Shown one piece after another: positions 8,183 to 16,419 of a stretch of DNA of 64,000 bases. Source of the DNA: Treponema denticola ATCC 35405 (GTDB lineage: Bacteria; Spirochaetota; Spirochaetia; Treponematales; Treponemataceae). Position numbers and translations under genes: made by a program. Each line of letters starts with the position of its first letter. The first letter of the stretch is position 1. Where the stretch lies: NCBI RefSeq assembly GCF_000008185.1, contig NC_002967.9, forward strand, positions 1,984,001 through 2,048,000, written 5' to 3'. Below the pieces are notes generated by a model that saw only the letters and a program-made list of their open reading frames with translations, had not been told where the DNA came from and made no database searches.

Positions 8183-8233
8183 AATTTTTTTCTAATTTAC
8201 TATTTTTTTCAAATATTTTCTATAAATATAATG
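8183..8233 (+). promoter_or_regulatory. Rpn-type leader block upstream of element copy B and a dead Rpn gene
   Basis: The block TCTAATTTACTATTTTTTTC followed by a TATAAATATAATGG region matches 9243-9291 almost exactly and resembles the leader of the intact minus-strand Rpn gene (25516-25567). It probably contains the promoter of the original gene. Confidence 0.55.
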
Positions 8234-8239
8234 GGGAGG

Positions 8240-8461
8240 TATGATAAACAGTTCGGCAGGAATTCAGCCTCACTGTTTATCTGCCGAGTTTGCCTTTCGG
8301 CAAACGTCGCATTATTATATATGCTTTTTCACTTTGTTGCAAAAGCACGGAAAAAACTTTTTTCGCAAATTTATTTGCTATCCGCTTTCGCGGATACGAT
8401 GAAAAATTTCCTTACAGAACAAAGCCGAAAGGCTCTGATATTTGCTGCAAAAAGTTTTTAT
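8240..8461 (+). repeat. Structured dispersed element, copy B
   Basis: This is the longest copy (222 bp). It starts TATGATAAACAGTTCGGC, carries GTTTGCC/GGCAAAC and TGCTTTT/AAAAGCA stems around the constant TCGCATTATT block, and ends GCAAAAAGTTTTTAT. Between the GAAAAAACTTTTTTC palindrome and the 3' end it has an extra insert of about 60-70 bp containing hairpins TATCCGC/GCGGATA and AGCCGAAAGGCT. The left flank is GGGGAGG and the right flank AGGGA, then a second ribosome binding site of the Rpn pseudogene 20 bases on. No stretch of it looks coding. Confidence 0.85.
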
Positions 8462-8493
8462 AGGGAAAATGTGAAAAAAATAGGAGAATACAA

Positions 8494-9027
8494 ATGATTA
8501 AAAATGTTTGAAGATTTAACAATGCGGGATTCCAAAGGGCTGCAAGTCCTTTGGCAGCGCGAGTACAACCAGCGGAGCTTCAAGGTAAAAAGGGATGGGG
8601 TCAAAGGGGAAGTGGCACAACCAACGGAGTTTCGAGGTAAAACCACCGCCCTGACTTGAAAAGCCCGTAAGGGAACGGGGGGGTGCCCCTTCCCCTTTTA
8701 GAGGTTATAATAAACGCAGAGGCATTTAAGAACACCGAAAACAAAGAATTAAAGGAATTTTTAGAATATCTTAAAACAGGCAAAACAAAGAGTGAATTTA
8801 CAAGGAGGATAGAAGAAATGATACAAACAGTAAAACAAAATGAACAAGCAAGACAAGAATATAGATTAATGTCTACTTTTGAAATGGACGCTAGGTATAA
8901 AGGTTTCTCGGAAGGCTTAAAGCAAAAGTCAATAGAAACAGCTACAATATTAAAATAGTTGGGAGACTCGATACAAAAAATTATGCAGGTTACAGGCCTT
9001 CCCGAAGAAGAGATTGAAAAACTGTAA
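8494..9027 (+). pseudogene. Wrecked Rpn-family gene with central replacement
   Basis: The ATG at 8494 follows AGGAGAA and begins MIKNV, then needs a frame change to read FEDLT, matching the start of the intact minus-strand copy (residues 5-9 there). About 180 bp of G+C-richer repeat DNA (8519-8700) then replaces residues about 10-170. Homology resumes at 8700 (VIINAEAFKNTENKELKEF) and runs to the C-terminus, interrupted by a TAG at 8956 before the terminal LGDSIQKIMQVTGLPEEE module. The copy therefore has a frameshift, a large internal replacement and a nonsense codon. The replacement begins with AACAATGCGGG, which recurs inverted at 9199-9209. Confidence 0.82.
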
Positions 9028-9209
9028 ATTAGGGGAAGTACAGCCAGCGAAGCTTCAAGGCGTACAGCTGGCAAAGCTTCGAGGCTAAGACCCTTTTTCG
9101 GAAGAAAGGTGTTTGACCTTGAAACTGCGTTGGTTGTTACCCTCCCCTATAACCCCTCCTTTCTCCAAAATTCCGCTTATGGGCTGCGCCTCTAAGAACC
9201 CGCATTGTT
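8519..9209. repeat. Region bounded by AACAATGCGGG inverted repeats with a short interspersed motif
   Basis: AACAATGCGGG at 8519 and its inverse CCCGCATTGTT ending near 9209 bound about 690 bp. Inside are five copies of a roughly 20-bp motif like CCARCGGAGYTTCRAGGTAA: plus strand at 8569, 8621, 9044 and 9068, minus strand at 9113-9133. A longer related block (9113-9176, minus) recurs at 51246-51300. No transposase is encoded between the ends, so this is either a non-autonomous element pair or stacked debris. Confidence 0.55.
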
Positions 9210-9242
9210 ATCAAATTTTTAGTTTAATCCAATTTATAAAAA

Positions 9243-9291
9243 TATTTTTCTAATTTACTATTTTTTTCAAATAATTCCTACAAATATTATG
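9243..9291 (+). promoter_or_regulatory. Second Rpn-type leader block
   Basis: It is nearly identical to 8183-8233 (TCTAATTTACTATTTTTTTC and a TA-rich end with ATTATGG). It precedes the gene fragment at 9301-9411. Confidence 0.5.
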
Positions 9292-9301
9292 GTATAAAGG
9301 T

Positions 9302-9411
9302 TTTTATGAAACTAAGAAATAAACAGCTAAACTTATGAAGCTAAAAAACGTTGATATAGCTTTAATTAAAGAAATAACAGTCCTTTCCAAAAAGAGATTG
9401 AAAAATTTGTA
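9302..9411 (+). pseudogene. Internally deleted Rpn-like gene reduced to its two ends
   Basis: An N-terminal stub MKLRNKQLNL followed by a stop is joined directly to a C-terminal module MKLKNVDIALIKEITVLSKK, ending at TAA 9411. The latter matches the last 25 residues of the intact copy at 24724-25488 (MKMEKLDISLIKKITGLSES). Everything between is missing, about 250 codons. The stub is duplicated at 7491-7529. Confidence 0.7.
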
Positions 9412-9447
9412 ATGCTTAACCAGGAACAGCTTCCTAATTAAGCATTA
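9410..9447. terminator. Hairpin downstream of the BspA-like gene
   Basis: TAATGCTTAA (9410-9419) pairs with TTAAGCATTA (9438-9447), with an inner GGAA/TTCC stem. It lies 19 bases beyond the stop of the minus-strand lipoprotein gene. There is no long T run, so termination is likely but not certain. Confidence 0.5.
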
Positions 9448-9465
9448 CTACTACACCAGGTTTAA

Positions 9466-12429
9466 TTAAGGTGTTATTGCAGAAAACTTATTAGCACTTG
9501 TTCCCATAGTGCCCGCATTATCCTTATAGTTTTGAAGATAAATTGAAGGAACCTTTATTCCCCCTGCATTCAAGCCAGAGCAGCCGTGAAAAGCATCGGC
9601 AAAATTGCAGCCATAATAATCACGATTAATTTTTACTCCTTTCAACTTTATACAGTTCAAAAAACAATTATTCATATTCGTAACGCTTGAGGGAATATCT
9701 GGACCGGTCGTTAATTCTTTACATCCTCTAAAACAGCTCTCCATATCCGTAACACTATTCGAAATACCAGGAATTGTGGTTAAACCGGTACAGTTCAAAA
9801 AACATTCTTTCATATTCTTAACACTATCAGGAATAGTAGGAGCTGTGATTAATTTGTTACATCCTCTAAAACAACCCTCCATATTCATAACACCATCAGG
9901 AATAGATGGAGCTGTGGTTAAACCGGTGCAGTTCAAAAAACAGTTCTTCATATTTGTAACGCCTGAAGGAATGTTCTCCAGAGAAACAAGGTTGCCACAC
10001 CCTGCAAAACAATTTTCCATCGAAGTAACGTCTGAAATGCCGGCGGGCAGTTTAAGCGCAAGTTTTTTAGAGCCGGCTTTTTTTATCCTTTTGTTGAGTT
10101 CTCCGGAACCCGAGCTGCTGCCATCAAAGTGATTTTGCGGTATCTCACCTGTTATTTCGATACGGTTTATTGCGGTTGACGAAGCCTGAGGCGAAGTAAG
10201 GAAGGCTTCCAACTGATCATACCGTACTTTCGTATATCTTGTTAATTGCCCATTATCATCTATTGACCATGTCTGCGTATTGCCGCTGCCTGAATCTTCC
10301 GGGGTTACGGTGAACCTATCATTATAAGCCCCTACATCCGTACTGCCGCCCAACATCATTAGTACCGTTTCGCCGGCACTATAGGATTCAGGAGTAATAC
10401 AGGCAGCTTTCGATTTCGTTATAGGCTTACCTTTGTCAATTTTTATGTGAGCAAGAGAACCACTACCCTCATCTAAATACACATCATTTCCGTCTTGCAG
10501 GGTACCGTTTCCCCATTCTCCGACACAGGCTTCGCCGCCCATGATAAACTCACCGTCGGAGATGAGATAGCCTGTAGAACCTTGTACATAAACGCCTTTT
10601 CCCAGAATGCTTGTATTATTCTTAATTGTGCCGCCATGCATCTTAAAAGTACCGTTTTCACCCACATACACACCGCCGCCGTCTGCCGCTGCGGTACAAC
10701 CCTTTATTTCCGTATCTATCAAGATAATGTTACCATGGTTGTGTACATAAATACCGCCTCCATTCTTTGTTGCCGTACAGTCTTTGATAATAATATCATC
10801 TGTTGTCAATTCTCCGCCGGCACAGTAGATTGCACCGCCACCTCTGGAACTATCGGTATTCTTTCCTTTTTGCAGGGTCAGCTTTTCAAGAGTCAATACG
10901 CCTTGTAGCCCCATATTAAAAATAAAGGTTTCATTATCAGCATCCAATATATCGGTATTCTTATTAGAGCCCATTATTTTAACGGTTCGACTTACATTAA
11001 TTTGGTTATTCGGTCCAGAAGGAGCTTTAATTTTGCCGGTGATTTTGATTATGTCGGGACCGCCGCTAGACCTTTCGACCTCGGTTTTAAGCGTGGTCCA
11101 TGCACCGCTATCGGTGCTATTAATCTCTAAGACCGTACCTTTTCTTACTTTAACATAAAAAACTTTTGTATCGCTATCAGCAAAGCCTTCTTCTTTTACA
11201 GTAAGACTTATTTGATATTCTATCTCAGAACCGATACCAGATGGAGCTGTCAACATTATATCAACCTCGGTATTAGAGCTGCTGTCTATGTCGTTAAGAA
11301 ATCGCCATGTGCTTGATTCTTTCTTGAAGAGTGTACCCCTTATTGTTGCACCGGTTGTTTCCGTTTTTGCCTTAACTGTAATCGACGATTCTGTACTTAT
11401 TAGATACGGACTGCTTGGGTTACCGGCTTGTATAGATATGTCATTTGAATTATAGGAGAGCTTTGCAGCTTCCGCCTTCGTTGCAGGGGTTGATACGTGA
11501 ATGTCAGAAGATTTTAAGCCTGCTTCATCTATGAGAGTGAATGTATAGTTTTTTCTTGCAGTCTTTACTTCCGTATCCGTTCTATAACGCAATGCCCAAG
11601 AATCGTTATTGAGAGCAGGATTCCATGAGGGAACTGCCGGCGAAGTCTCATCACCTGAAAGATGAACAACTTCGGTTGAAGCAAGCAGTCGGCCGCTTGG
11701 TTCAAAGGCTGTATTTCCCGATGTAAACGCTATCGCAGCCGAATCACCACCTGTTACGGACAGCTCTTCAATGTCCTTCTGTCGCTTTCCGGCAGAAGAT
11801 CCGGTACCCGCCGTTTCGGCCATATCTTCGGCTTTCAGTATAATAACGTAATAATACTTACCGCCTATAGGGTTTGCCGTTTTACCGATTGTTATGGAAG
11901 AACTGAGTTTAGGCGCTGTGTCCGCCTTTAGGTTCAGACTGAACTTCTTATTGAATGGTCTACCGTCTGTGGAAGTGAGGGTAATTTCGGGGCTTATGTT
12001 ACCCGTACCCCACTCGTGATTTTTTAAAAAGGCTGAATTGTACGTGAGCTTCAATGCCGTTTTGTCAGGTGTCTGCTCTAAAGTGTAGTCCGTGTTGTAT
12101 GCCGGCTGTGTTAAAAGCCCGGGAAAATTTATAATCTTCTGCACGTCTGCTGCTGAGGACATTGATGTAGGCGTAATTAAGCTGAATTTTCTCGGGTTAT
12201 GCAGTTTAATCGTAAGCGTCGTTACAGGCGAATCCGACGGTATGCACAGTGCTCCGTCATTACTTATTTGATAGGGCTTATCAATACTGAATCCTGTAGG
12301 AACGACTTCGCTCGACCAGTAACCTAAGAATTCTTCAGGATTGTCTATAAATTGTTTACAGCTTGTAAATACAATGGCCGTTGTCAGCAATACCGCTGAA
12401 ATTATTAAAATCTCTAAAATTTTTTTCAT
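9466..12429 (-). CDS. Surface lipoprotein with beta-helix and BspA-like repeats
   Basis: The start ending at 12429 has GGAG 8 bases upstream and opens a lipoprotein signal peptide with a TSC lipobox (Cys24 of the product). The 987-residue protein has Ig-like/cadherin-like beta segments (roughly 60-450), a right-handed beta-helix segment rich in GGGAIY and GGGVYV turns (roughly 490-640), and a C-terminal array of six 23-residue repeats of the form VTNMxxCFLNCTGLxxxPxIP. Units alternate between CFLNC and CFRGC, giving a 46-residue, 138-bp higher-order period. Such repeats resemble BspA/DUF285-type leucine-rich units, which mediate host or bacterial contact in oral bacteria. It is the last gene of the cyclase-FecR operon. 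Export and surface exposure are inferred. Confidence 0.85.
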   Translation of the reverse strand: MKKILEILIISAVLLTTAIVFTSCKQFIDNPEEFLGYWSSEVVPTGFSIDKPYQISNDGALCIPSDSPVTTLTIKLHNPRKFSLITPTSMSSAADVQKIINFPGLLTQPAYNTDYTLEQTPDKTALKLTYNSAFLKNHEWGTGNISPEITLTSTDGRPFNKKFSLNLKADTAPKLSSSITIGKTANPIGGKYYYVIILKAEDMAETAGTGSSAGKRQKDIEELSVTGGDSAAIAFTSGNTAFEPSGRLLASTEVVHLSGDETSPAVPSWNPALNNDSWALRYRTDTEVKTARKNYTFTLIDEAGLKSSDIHVSTPATKAEAAKLSYNSNDISIQAGNPSSPYLISTESSITVKAKTETTGATIRGTLFKKESSTWRFLNDIDSSSNTEVDIMLTAPSGIGSEIEYQISLTVKEEGFADSDTKVFYVKVRKGTVLEINSTDSGAWTTLKTEVERSSGGPDIIKITGKIKAPSGPNNQINVSRTVKIMGSNKNTDILDADNETFIFNMGLQGVLTLEKLTLQKGKNTDSSRGGGAIYCAGGELTTDDIIIKDCTATKNGGGIYVHNHGNIILIDTEIKGCTAAADGGGVYVGENGTFKMHGGTIKNNTSILGKGVYVQGSTGYLISDGEFIMGGEACVGEWGNGTLQDGNDVYLDEGSGSLAHIKIDKGKPITKSKAACITPESYSAGETVLMMLGGSTDVGAYNDRFTVTPEDSGSGNTQTWSIDDNGQLTRYTKVRYDQLEAFLTSPQASSTAINRIEITGEIPQNHFDGSSSGSGELNKRIKKAGSKKLALKLPAGISDVTSMENCFAGCGNLVSLENIPSGVTNMKNCFLNCTGLTTAPSIPDGVMNMEGCFRGCNKLITAPTIPDSVKNMKECFLNCTGLTTIPGISNSVTDMESCFRGCKELTTGPDIPSSVTNMNNCFLNCIKLKGVKINRDYYGCNFADAFHGCSGLNAGGIKVPSIYLQNYKDNAGTMGTSANKFSAITP

Positions 12430-12443
12430 AAAAAGCTCCAATA

Positions 12444-13655
12444 CTAGAATTCCCACCCTACGGAAAGAGACGGCTGTACTATATATTTGGGGAAACCTGT
12501 TCTAAACGGAATTATATGATCGAGATTTACTTCGATATATAATTTTTTATAAACATAAACTTGTAAGGCTGTTCCTAAATTCATTGTCAAACCCCAATAC
12601 CATGATTTTGGGCTTTTAAACTCGGGAAAAACAAATTGTGTATTTACTACAAATGCAGTGCCGAAACCCAGGTGAGCATCAAAATTGAGACGATGCCTTA
12701 TTATAGGTTTCATGTAGACGGCCTGTATACCGGTTAAAAGGAGACCTGCAGACAGGGTATAATCCGAGTCTTTTTTTCTTAAGTACATTCCCGAACCGGT
12801 AAAGTTAAAGCCGAAATTTCCATAAGAACGCTTTATCGGCACAAAGCTGAACCTTAAAATACCGCTTAAGGCGGCAAAATTTTTTCCAAAGTATTCTTTA
12901 AAAAGCTTGTTCCCTGCAAAGCCGTTAAAGGCATAGCCGCCTGACAGATAAATATCAATAGGTTTTTGAAATTTAAATGTCATTTTCTGTTTTGAATCTT
13001 TTAAACCGCTTGGGTCGGTAACAACAAATTCATATTGCCCCGGATTGATTCTCAACATATTAAAACTTATTTTTGCCTTAGTTCCGTCAGGACTTATCTC
13101 TACAATTTTGCCGAAAATGGGAGCTCCACCTTCTTTTTGAAGAGCAAAGGTGGTTTCTTCCCTAAAATTCTTGCCTGAAAGACTTACAACATCACTATAT
13201 TCTTCATCAAAATATATTGCAGCAGGAGAAACGGAAGAAGTTTCAGGCTGATAGGCCACAAGAATGTCAAAATAACGGTCTGCACTTACCGCATCCACCT
13301 GACCGAGAAGGTTTATAACCTTTATCCTGTATCGGTACTTTCCGGCAGGTAAGGAAACATCAAGAGAATTTTTCTTTAATTTCTTTTTATCTATAATAAC
13401 CCACTTGCCGTTTTTTTCTTTTTTTTCAAGCTCGAATTCAAAATGCAAAATACCTTCTACATTTTCCCAAGAAAGCGTTTGATAAAAAACCGCTTTTTTC
13501 CCTTCCGTTTCAATAATATAATTTTTCTTTACTTCATTATTTTTTTCAGCATTTTGATTTTTATCTTCAACCTTTTGAGCAAAAGCTCCCAAAGGGAACA
13601 AAAGCAGCAAAAATAAAATCACTAAATTCCTGGTAAATATTCTTTTATCTTCCAT
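12444..13655 (-). CDS. Predicted outer-membrane protein with IPT/TIG-like domains
   Basis: The start ending at 13655 is chosen for its GGGAG 7 bases upstream; it overlaps the stop of the FecR-domain gene by 11 bases. The 403-residue product has a signal peptide with a hydrophobic stretch ending FPLGAFAQ. Residues about 40-130 look like a beta-sandwich (LPAGKYRYRIKVINLLGQ), residues 140-220 like an IPT/TIG domain (the segments VVSLSGKNF and VTDPSGLKD), and the remaining 180 residues alternate aromatic strands ending SVGWEF, with a terminal Phe typical of beta-barrels. Treponemal genomes often place such proteins beside FecR-domain genes. Exact function is unknown; an envelope role is inferred from sequence and context. 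Confidence 0.72.
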   Translation of the reverse strand: MEDKRIFTRNLVILFLLLLFPLGAFAQKVEDKNQNAEKNNEVKKNYIIETEGKKAVFYQTLSWENVEGILHFEFELEKKEKNGKWVIIDKKKLKKNSLDVSLPAGKYRYRIKVINLLGQVDAVSADRYFDILVAYQPETSSVSPAAIYFDEEYSDVVSLSGKNFREETTFALQKEGGAPIFGKIVEISPDGTKAKISFNMLRINPGQYEFVVTDPSGLKDSKQKMTFKFQKPIDIYLSGGYAFNGFAGNKLFKEYFGKNFAALSGILRFSFVPIKRSYGNFGFNFTGSGMYLRKKDSDYTLSAGLLLTGIQAVYMKPIIRHRLNFDAHLGFGTAFVVNTQFVFPEFKSPKSWYWGLTMNLGTALQVYVYKKLYIEVNLDHIIPFRTGFPKYIVQPSLSVGWEF

Positions 13656-16419
13656 AAAGGACTCCCGTTTCATCAGTTTCTACATTATCTTTTTTAGGTA
13701 AATCGATGTCAAAGCGTTTCCTTGAAGGGGTTCCGGTTTGAAAAACCAATCCGCTGTCCAAACGCCGTTCCGCAATAACTTCTATAAAAAATGCACCGCG
13801 CGATAATCTGCTTAAATCTTTAAATTCATAAACAAGATCCTCTGCTCCCGATTTCGCTTTAATTTCGGTGCTTGCAATTACTTTGTTTTTCTCATTATAC
13901 AATTTCATAACATAATGAGTTGCCTTATCAACAGGCTTCCACTTAAAGACTATACTTCGATGTGAAGAAAAGAAGGGAATGCCTAAGACTTCTTTTTCTC
14001 CCGGGAATACAAACTTTGTCTTTGGAAGTGGCGGTATGGGCAAAACCGTAAATGCGGAATATTTTTCCGACGAAATATCGAAGCCGTCTTCGGTTTCGGC
14101 TATAACCTTCCAGCGGTATTTTCCTGATACTAAAGGCGGAAGCTGCACCTTATACCCCGCATCTTTTAAAGCAAAAACGGGAGCGCGTACGCCTACCTTT
14201 TCCAAAATAAATTCGACACCTAAAGGCGGATGAACGGAGGACCACTCTGCCTGAGAAGGATTAAGAGCGGCTTCTATACCGTCAATCTTTGCACCTTCGG
14301 TAGGTTTTAACAGCTCTACAGGCCTCAAATGTTTTGCACTAAAGCCGTGTGCCTGAGACTTTCCAAATTTTCGGCTTGAAGTCAATGTTGCATTTGCAAA
14401 GGCCTGTATATTCAATATGTAATCTCCGTCTTCAAAGTTACCCATAGCAATTTCTATTTCGGTTTTTGAAGCATAAAGGTCTTCATAAAAAGGTTTAGAG
14501 CCGGGAATTCTATCCGTTAGTTTTACCTGATAGTAATCCGCACCTTCTACCGGTTTCCAGTTAAATTTGCTTTTACGTCCGGGCACTATTACAATGCTTT
14601 TTTTTGCATTTTCCAGTTCAGGCTTATCGAGAAGAGGAATAACGTTTAATTTTTTTACGTCCGATACATACTGCTTTCCGTCCAGTTCGGTACATACGCG
14701 CCAATACCATTTTCCTTCGGGCAAAACAATTCCATCAATTCCTAAACCTTTGACAGACTTATTAACTGTAAGTTTTTTAAAATCTTCGGTATCCGAAACC
14801 TGAAAAATCTGCTCCGAATCGAAATTACTCTTCCATGTAAAGAAGGTGTCTCCTGTCAGAGGCTGAAGTAAGCAATAATCATTAGGCGGAAAAACGGCAC
14901 GCAAAATAATCTCGGAGTCCATAGTTATAAAGGAAGCAACATCACTTATTCCGATTTCGTTCTCTTTTGCATCAAGAGAAGCAACGGTCATAAAATACTC
15001 TCCATTAGGCAAAATTTTTGAAGCTTCTTTTAAATCCAAATAACTCGTTATAACTATATCGTTTATAAGAACATCGGTCATCGCCTTATCTCTGGCTATT
15101 TTTACCCTGTATTTTTCCGCATCCAAATTGGGCTTCCATGAAAAGGTAAGGCCCTTTCCCTTCGAGGTATCCATAACCTTTTTCATATAAAGAAGTTTAG
15201 GTTTCTCGGCTTCTTCGGTCTTTTTTATACGAAAAACAGAAACTTCTGAGGCTTGAGCTTTAAATGAAGAATCGAATCCGTATTTTGGAAGAACACGCCA
15301 ATACCAAGTTCCTTCCGTCAACTCCGAAAGCGAAAAAGATTCCGTACTCGAATTCTTTACCACTTTGGGATTTTCCATATTCTTATTGTCTGCAATTTCA
15401 ACCGTGTAATATGAAGAAAGCTCATTACCTTCCCATAAAAATCTGATATGTGGAGGATTTGTATTATATGCAAAGGTTTTTTCGGCTTCAGGGAGAAGAT
15501 TTACCGGGGCCGGAGCCTTTATAACCGTTACTTTTCCGGATACGGCATCTTCTTCAGACCCTGACTTAGCCGCCAATCTCCAGTGCAAGGCTCCGCTGTC
15601 ATGCTTAACGGTAAATTCTTTTAAACCTCGGACATCATATCTTTTAGTATCTACGCTAAAGTTGCTCAAAGGGGAAGTTTCAAGGAATATTTCTTCATTA
15701 TTGGGAAAGGAAGATTGCCACTTAAACTTAATATCGACACCTAAATCATCTCTCGATTGATTTAAGATTCTCGTATTTTTACCCGGGCTTATCATAACTA
15801 ACTTGGCTGCCTGCCCCTGCTGTAAAACTGAACCGGCTTCAAGAACTTCGGTTTCTCCGGTTTTACTGCCTGTAACGGAAACGGAACCTTCTTCTACCGC
15901 AAGCTGAAGACTTTCAGCATCGCCTTTTTGTACGTGCAATACCGAACCTTTTTCGATGTTTATGTCAGCATTATTAGATTTTAAACGTAAATTATTGTTT
16001 GCCGTTTTTGCCGAAACCGAGCCCGAATTCAAATTAAGTTCCGATTCTTCATTTTTCGCAAAAATCTGAACCATCGTGTTTGAATCAACCTCGACTACAT
16101 TGCTTGCATCCTCATTTCCCAAAAAATGAATTGTCGCCAAGGCTTCATTTGCGGTTCTTATCGTATCTCCGTTATATAAATAAGAATTTTGAACGGGACG
16201 ATCCCATACGGCTCTATCGTTGAATTTACGCTGAACGGTTTTGTATTTGTATTCAATGGTCGCTATGGGAGTATCCGTACGTTCAAATGTTCTGTTTAGC
16301 TCCTTTACAAACAAAAACAAGTCAAAAAATATAACCGCCAGAGAAACAATGACCACAACAAGATCTAAAAAATTACTGTTTGTTTTGGGCTTGAATGTTG
16401 TATTTCTTTTCGTCTTCAT
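13645..16419 (-). CDS. FecR-domain membrane-anchored protein with fibronectin-like repeats
   Basis: The 924-residue protein has one membrane anchor (about residues 17-42) followed by a FecR domain (about residues 80-210; segments NGDTIRTANEALATIHFLG and LAVEEGSVSVTGSKTGE) in the periplasm. The rest is a series of about six fibronectin-III-like beta domains, each with a YxWRVxPE/YYWR-type strand (for example TWYWRVLPKYG, KWYWRVCTELDG, KYRWKVIAETED). FecR domains outside iron signalling act as sensors or scaffolds in the periplasm. The start overlaps the cyclase stop by 47 bases and has AAGG upstream, so the genes are co-transcribed. The C-terminus overlaps the next gene start by 11 bases. Function is inferred only at the level of an envelope scaffold. 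Confidence 0.8.
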   Translation of the reverse strand: MKTKRNTTFKPKTNSNFLDLVVVIVSLAVIFFDLFLFVKELNRTFERTDTPIATIEYKYKTVQRKFNDRAVWDRPVQNSYLYNGDTIRTANEALATIHFLGNEDASNVVEVDSNTMVQIFAKNEESELNLNSGSVSAKTANNNLRLKSNNADINIEKGSVLHVQKGDAESLQLAVEEGSVSVTGSKTGETEVLEAGSVLQQGQAAKLVMISPGKNTRILNQSRDDLGVDIKFKWQSSFPNNEEIFLETSPLSNFSVDTKRYDVRGLKEFTVKHDSGALHWRLAAKSGSEEDAVSGKVTVIKAPAPVNLLPEAEKTFAYNTNPPHIRFLWEGNELSSYYTVEIADNKNMENPKVVKNSSTESFSLSELTEGTWYWRVLPKYGFDSSFKAQASEVSVFRIKKTEEAEKPKLLYMKKVMDTSKGKGLTFSWKPNLDAEKYRVKIARDKAMTDVLINDIVITSYLDLKEASKILPNGEYFMTVASLDAKENEIGISDVASFITMDSEIILRAVFPPNDYCLLQPLTGDTFFTWKSNFDSEQIFQVSDTEDFKKLTVNKSVKGLGIDGIVLPEGKWYWRVCTELDGKQYVSDVKKLNVIPLLDKPELENAKKSIVIVPGRKSKFNWKPVEGADYYQVKLTDRIPGSKPFYEDLYASKTEIEIAMGNFEDGDYILNIQAFANATLTSSRKFGKSQAHGFSAKHLRPVELLKPTEGAKIDGIEAALNPSQAEWSSVHPPLGVEFILEKVGVRAPVFALKDAGYKVQLPPLVSGKYRWKVIAETEDGFDISSEKYSAFTVLPIPPLPKTKFVFPGEKEVLGIPFFSSHRSIVFKWKPVDKATHYVMKLYNEKNKVIASTEIKAKSGAEDLVYEFKDLSRLSRGAFFIEVIAERRLDSGLVFQTGTPSRKRFDIDLPKKDNVETDETGVLYGR

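Noticed and set aside
8156-8497. 113-codon plus-strand frame across element copy B
   Set aside because: It is made of repeat hairpins and the frame is not kept in copies A and C.
10495-10908. 137-codon plus-strand frame antisense to the BspA-like gene
   Set aside because: It is the shadow of the beta-helix repeats; no independent signal was found.
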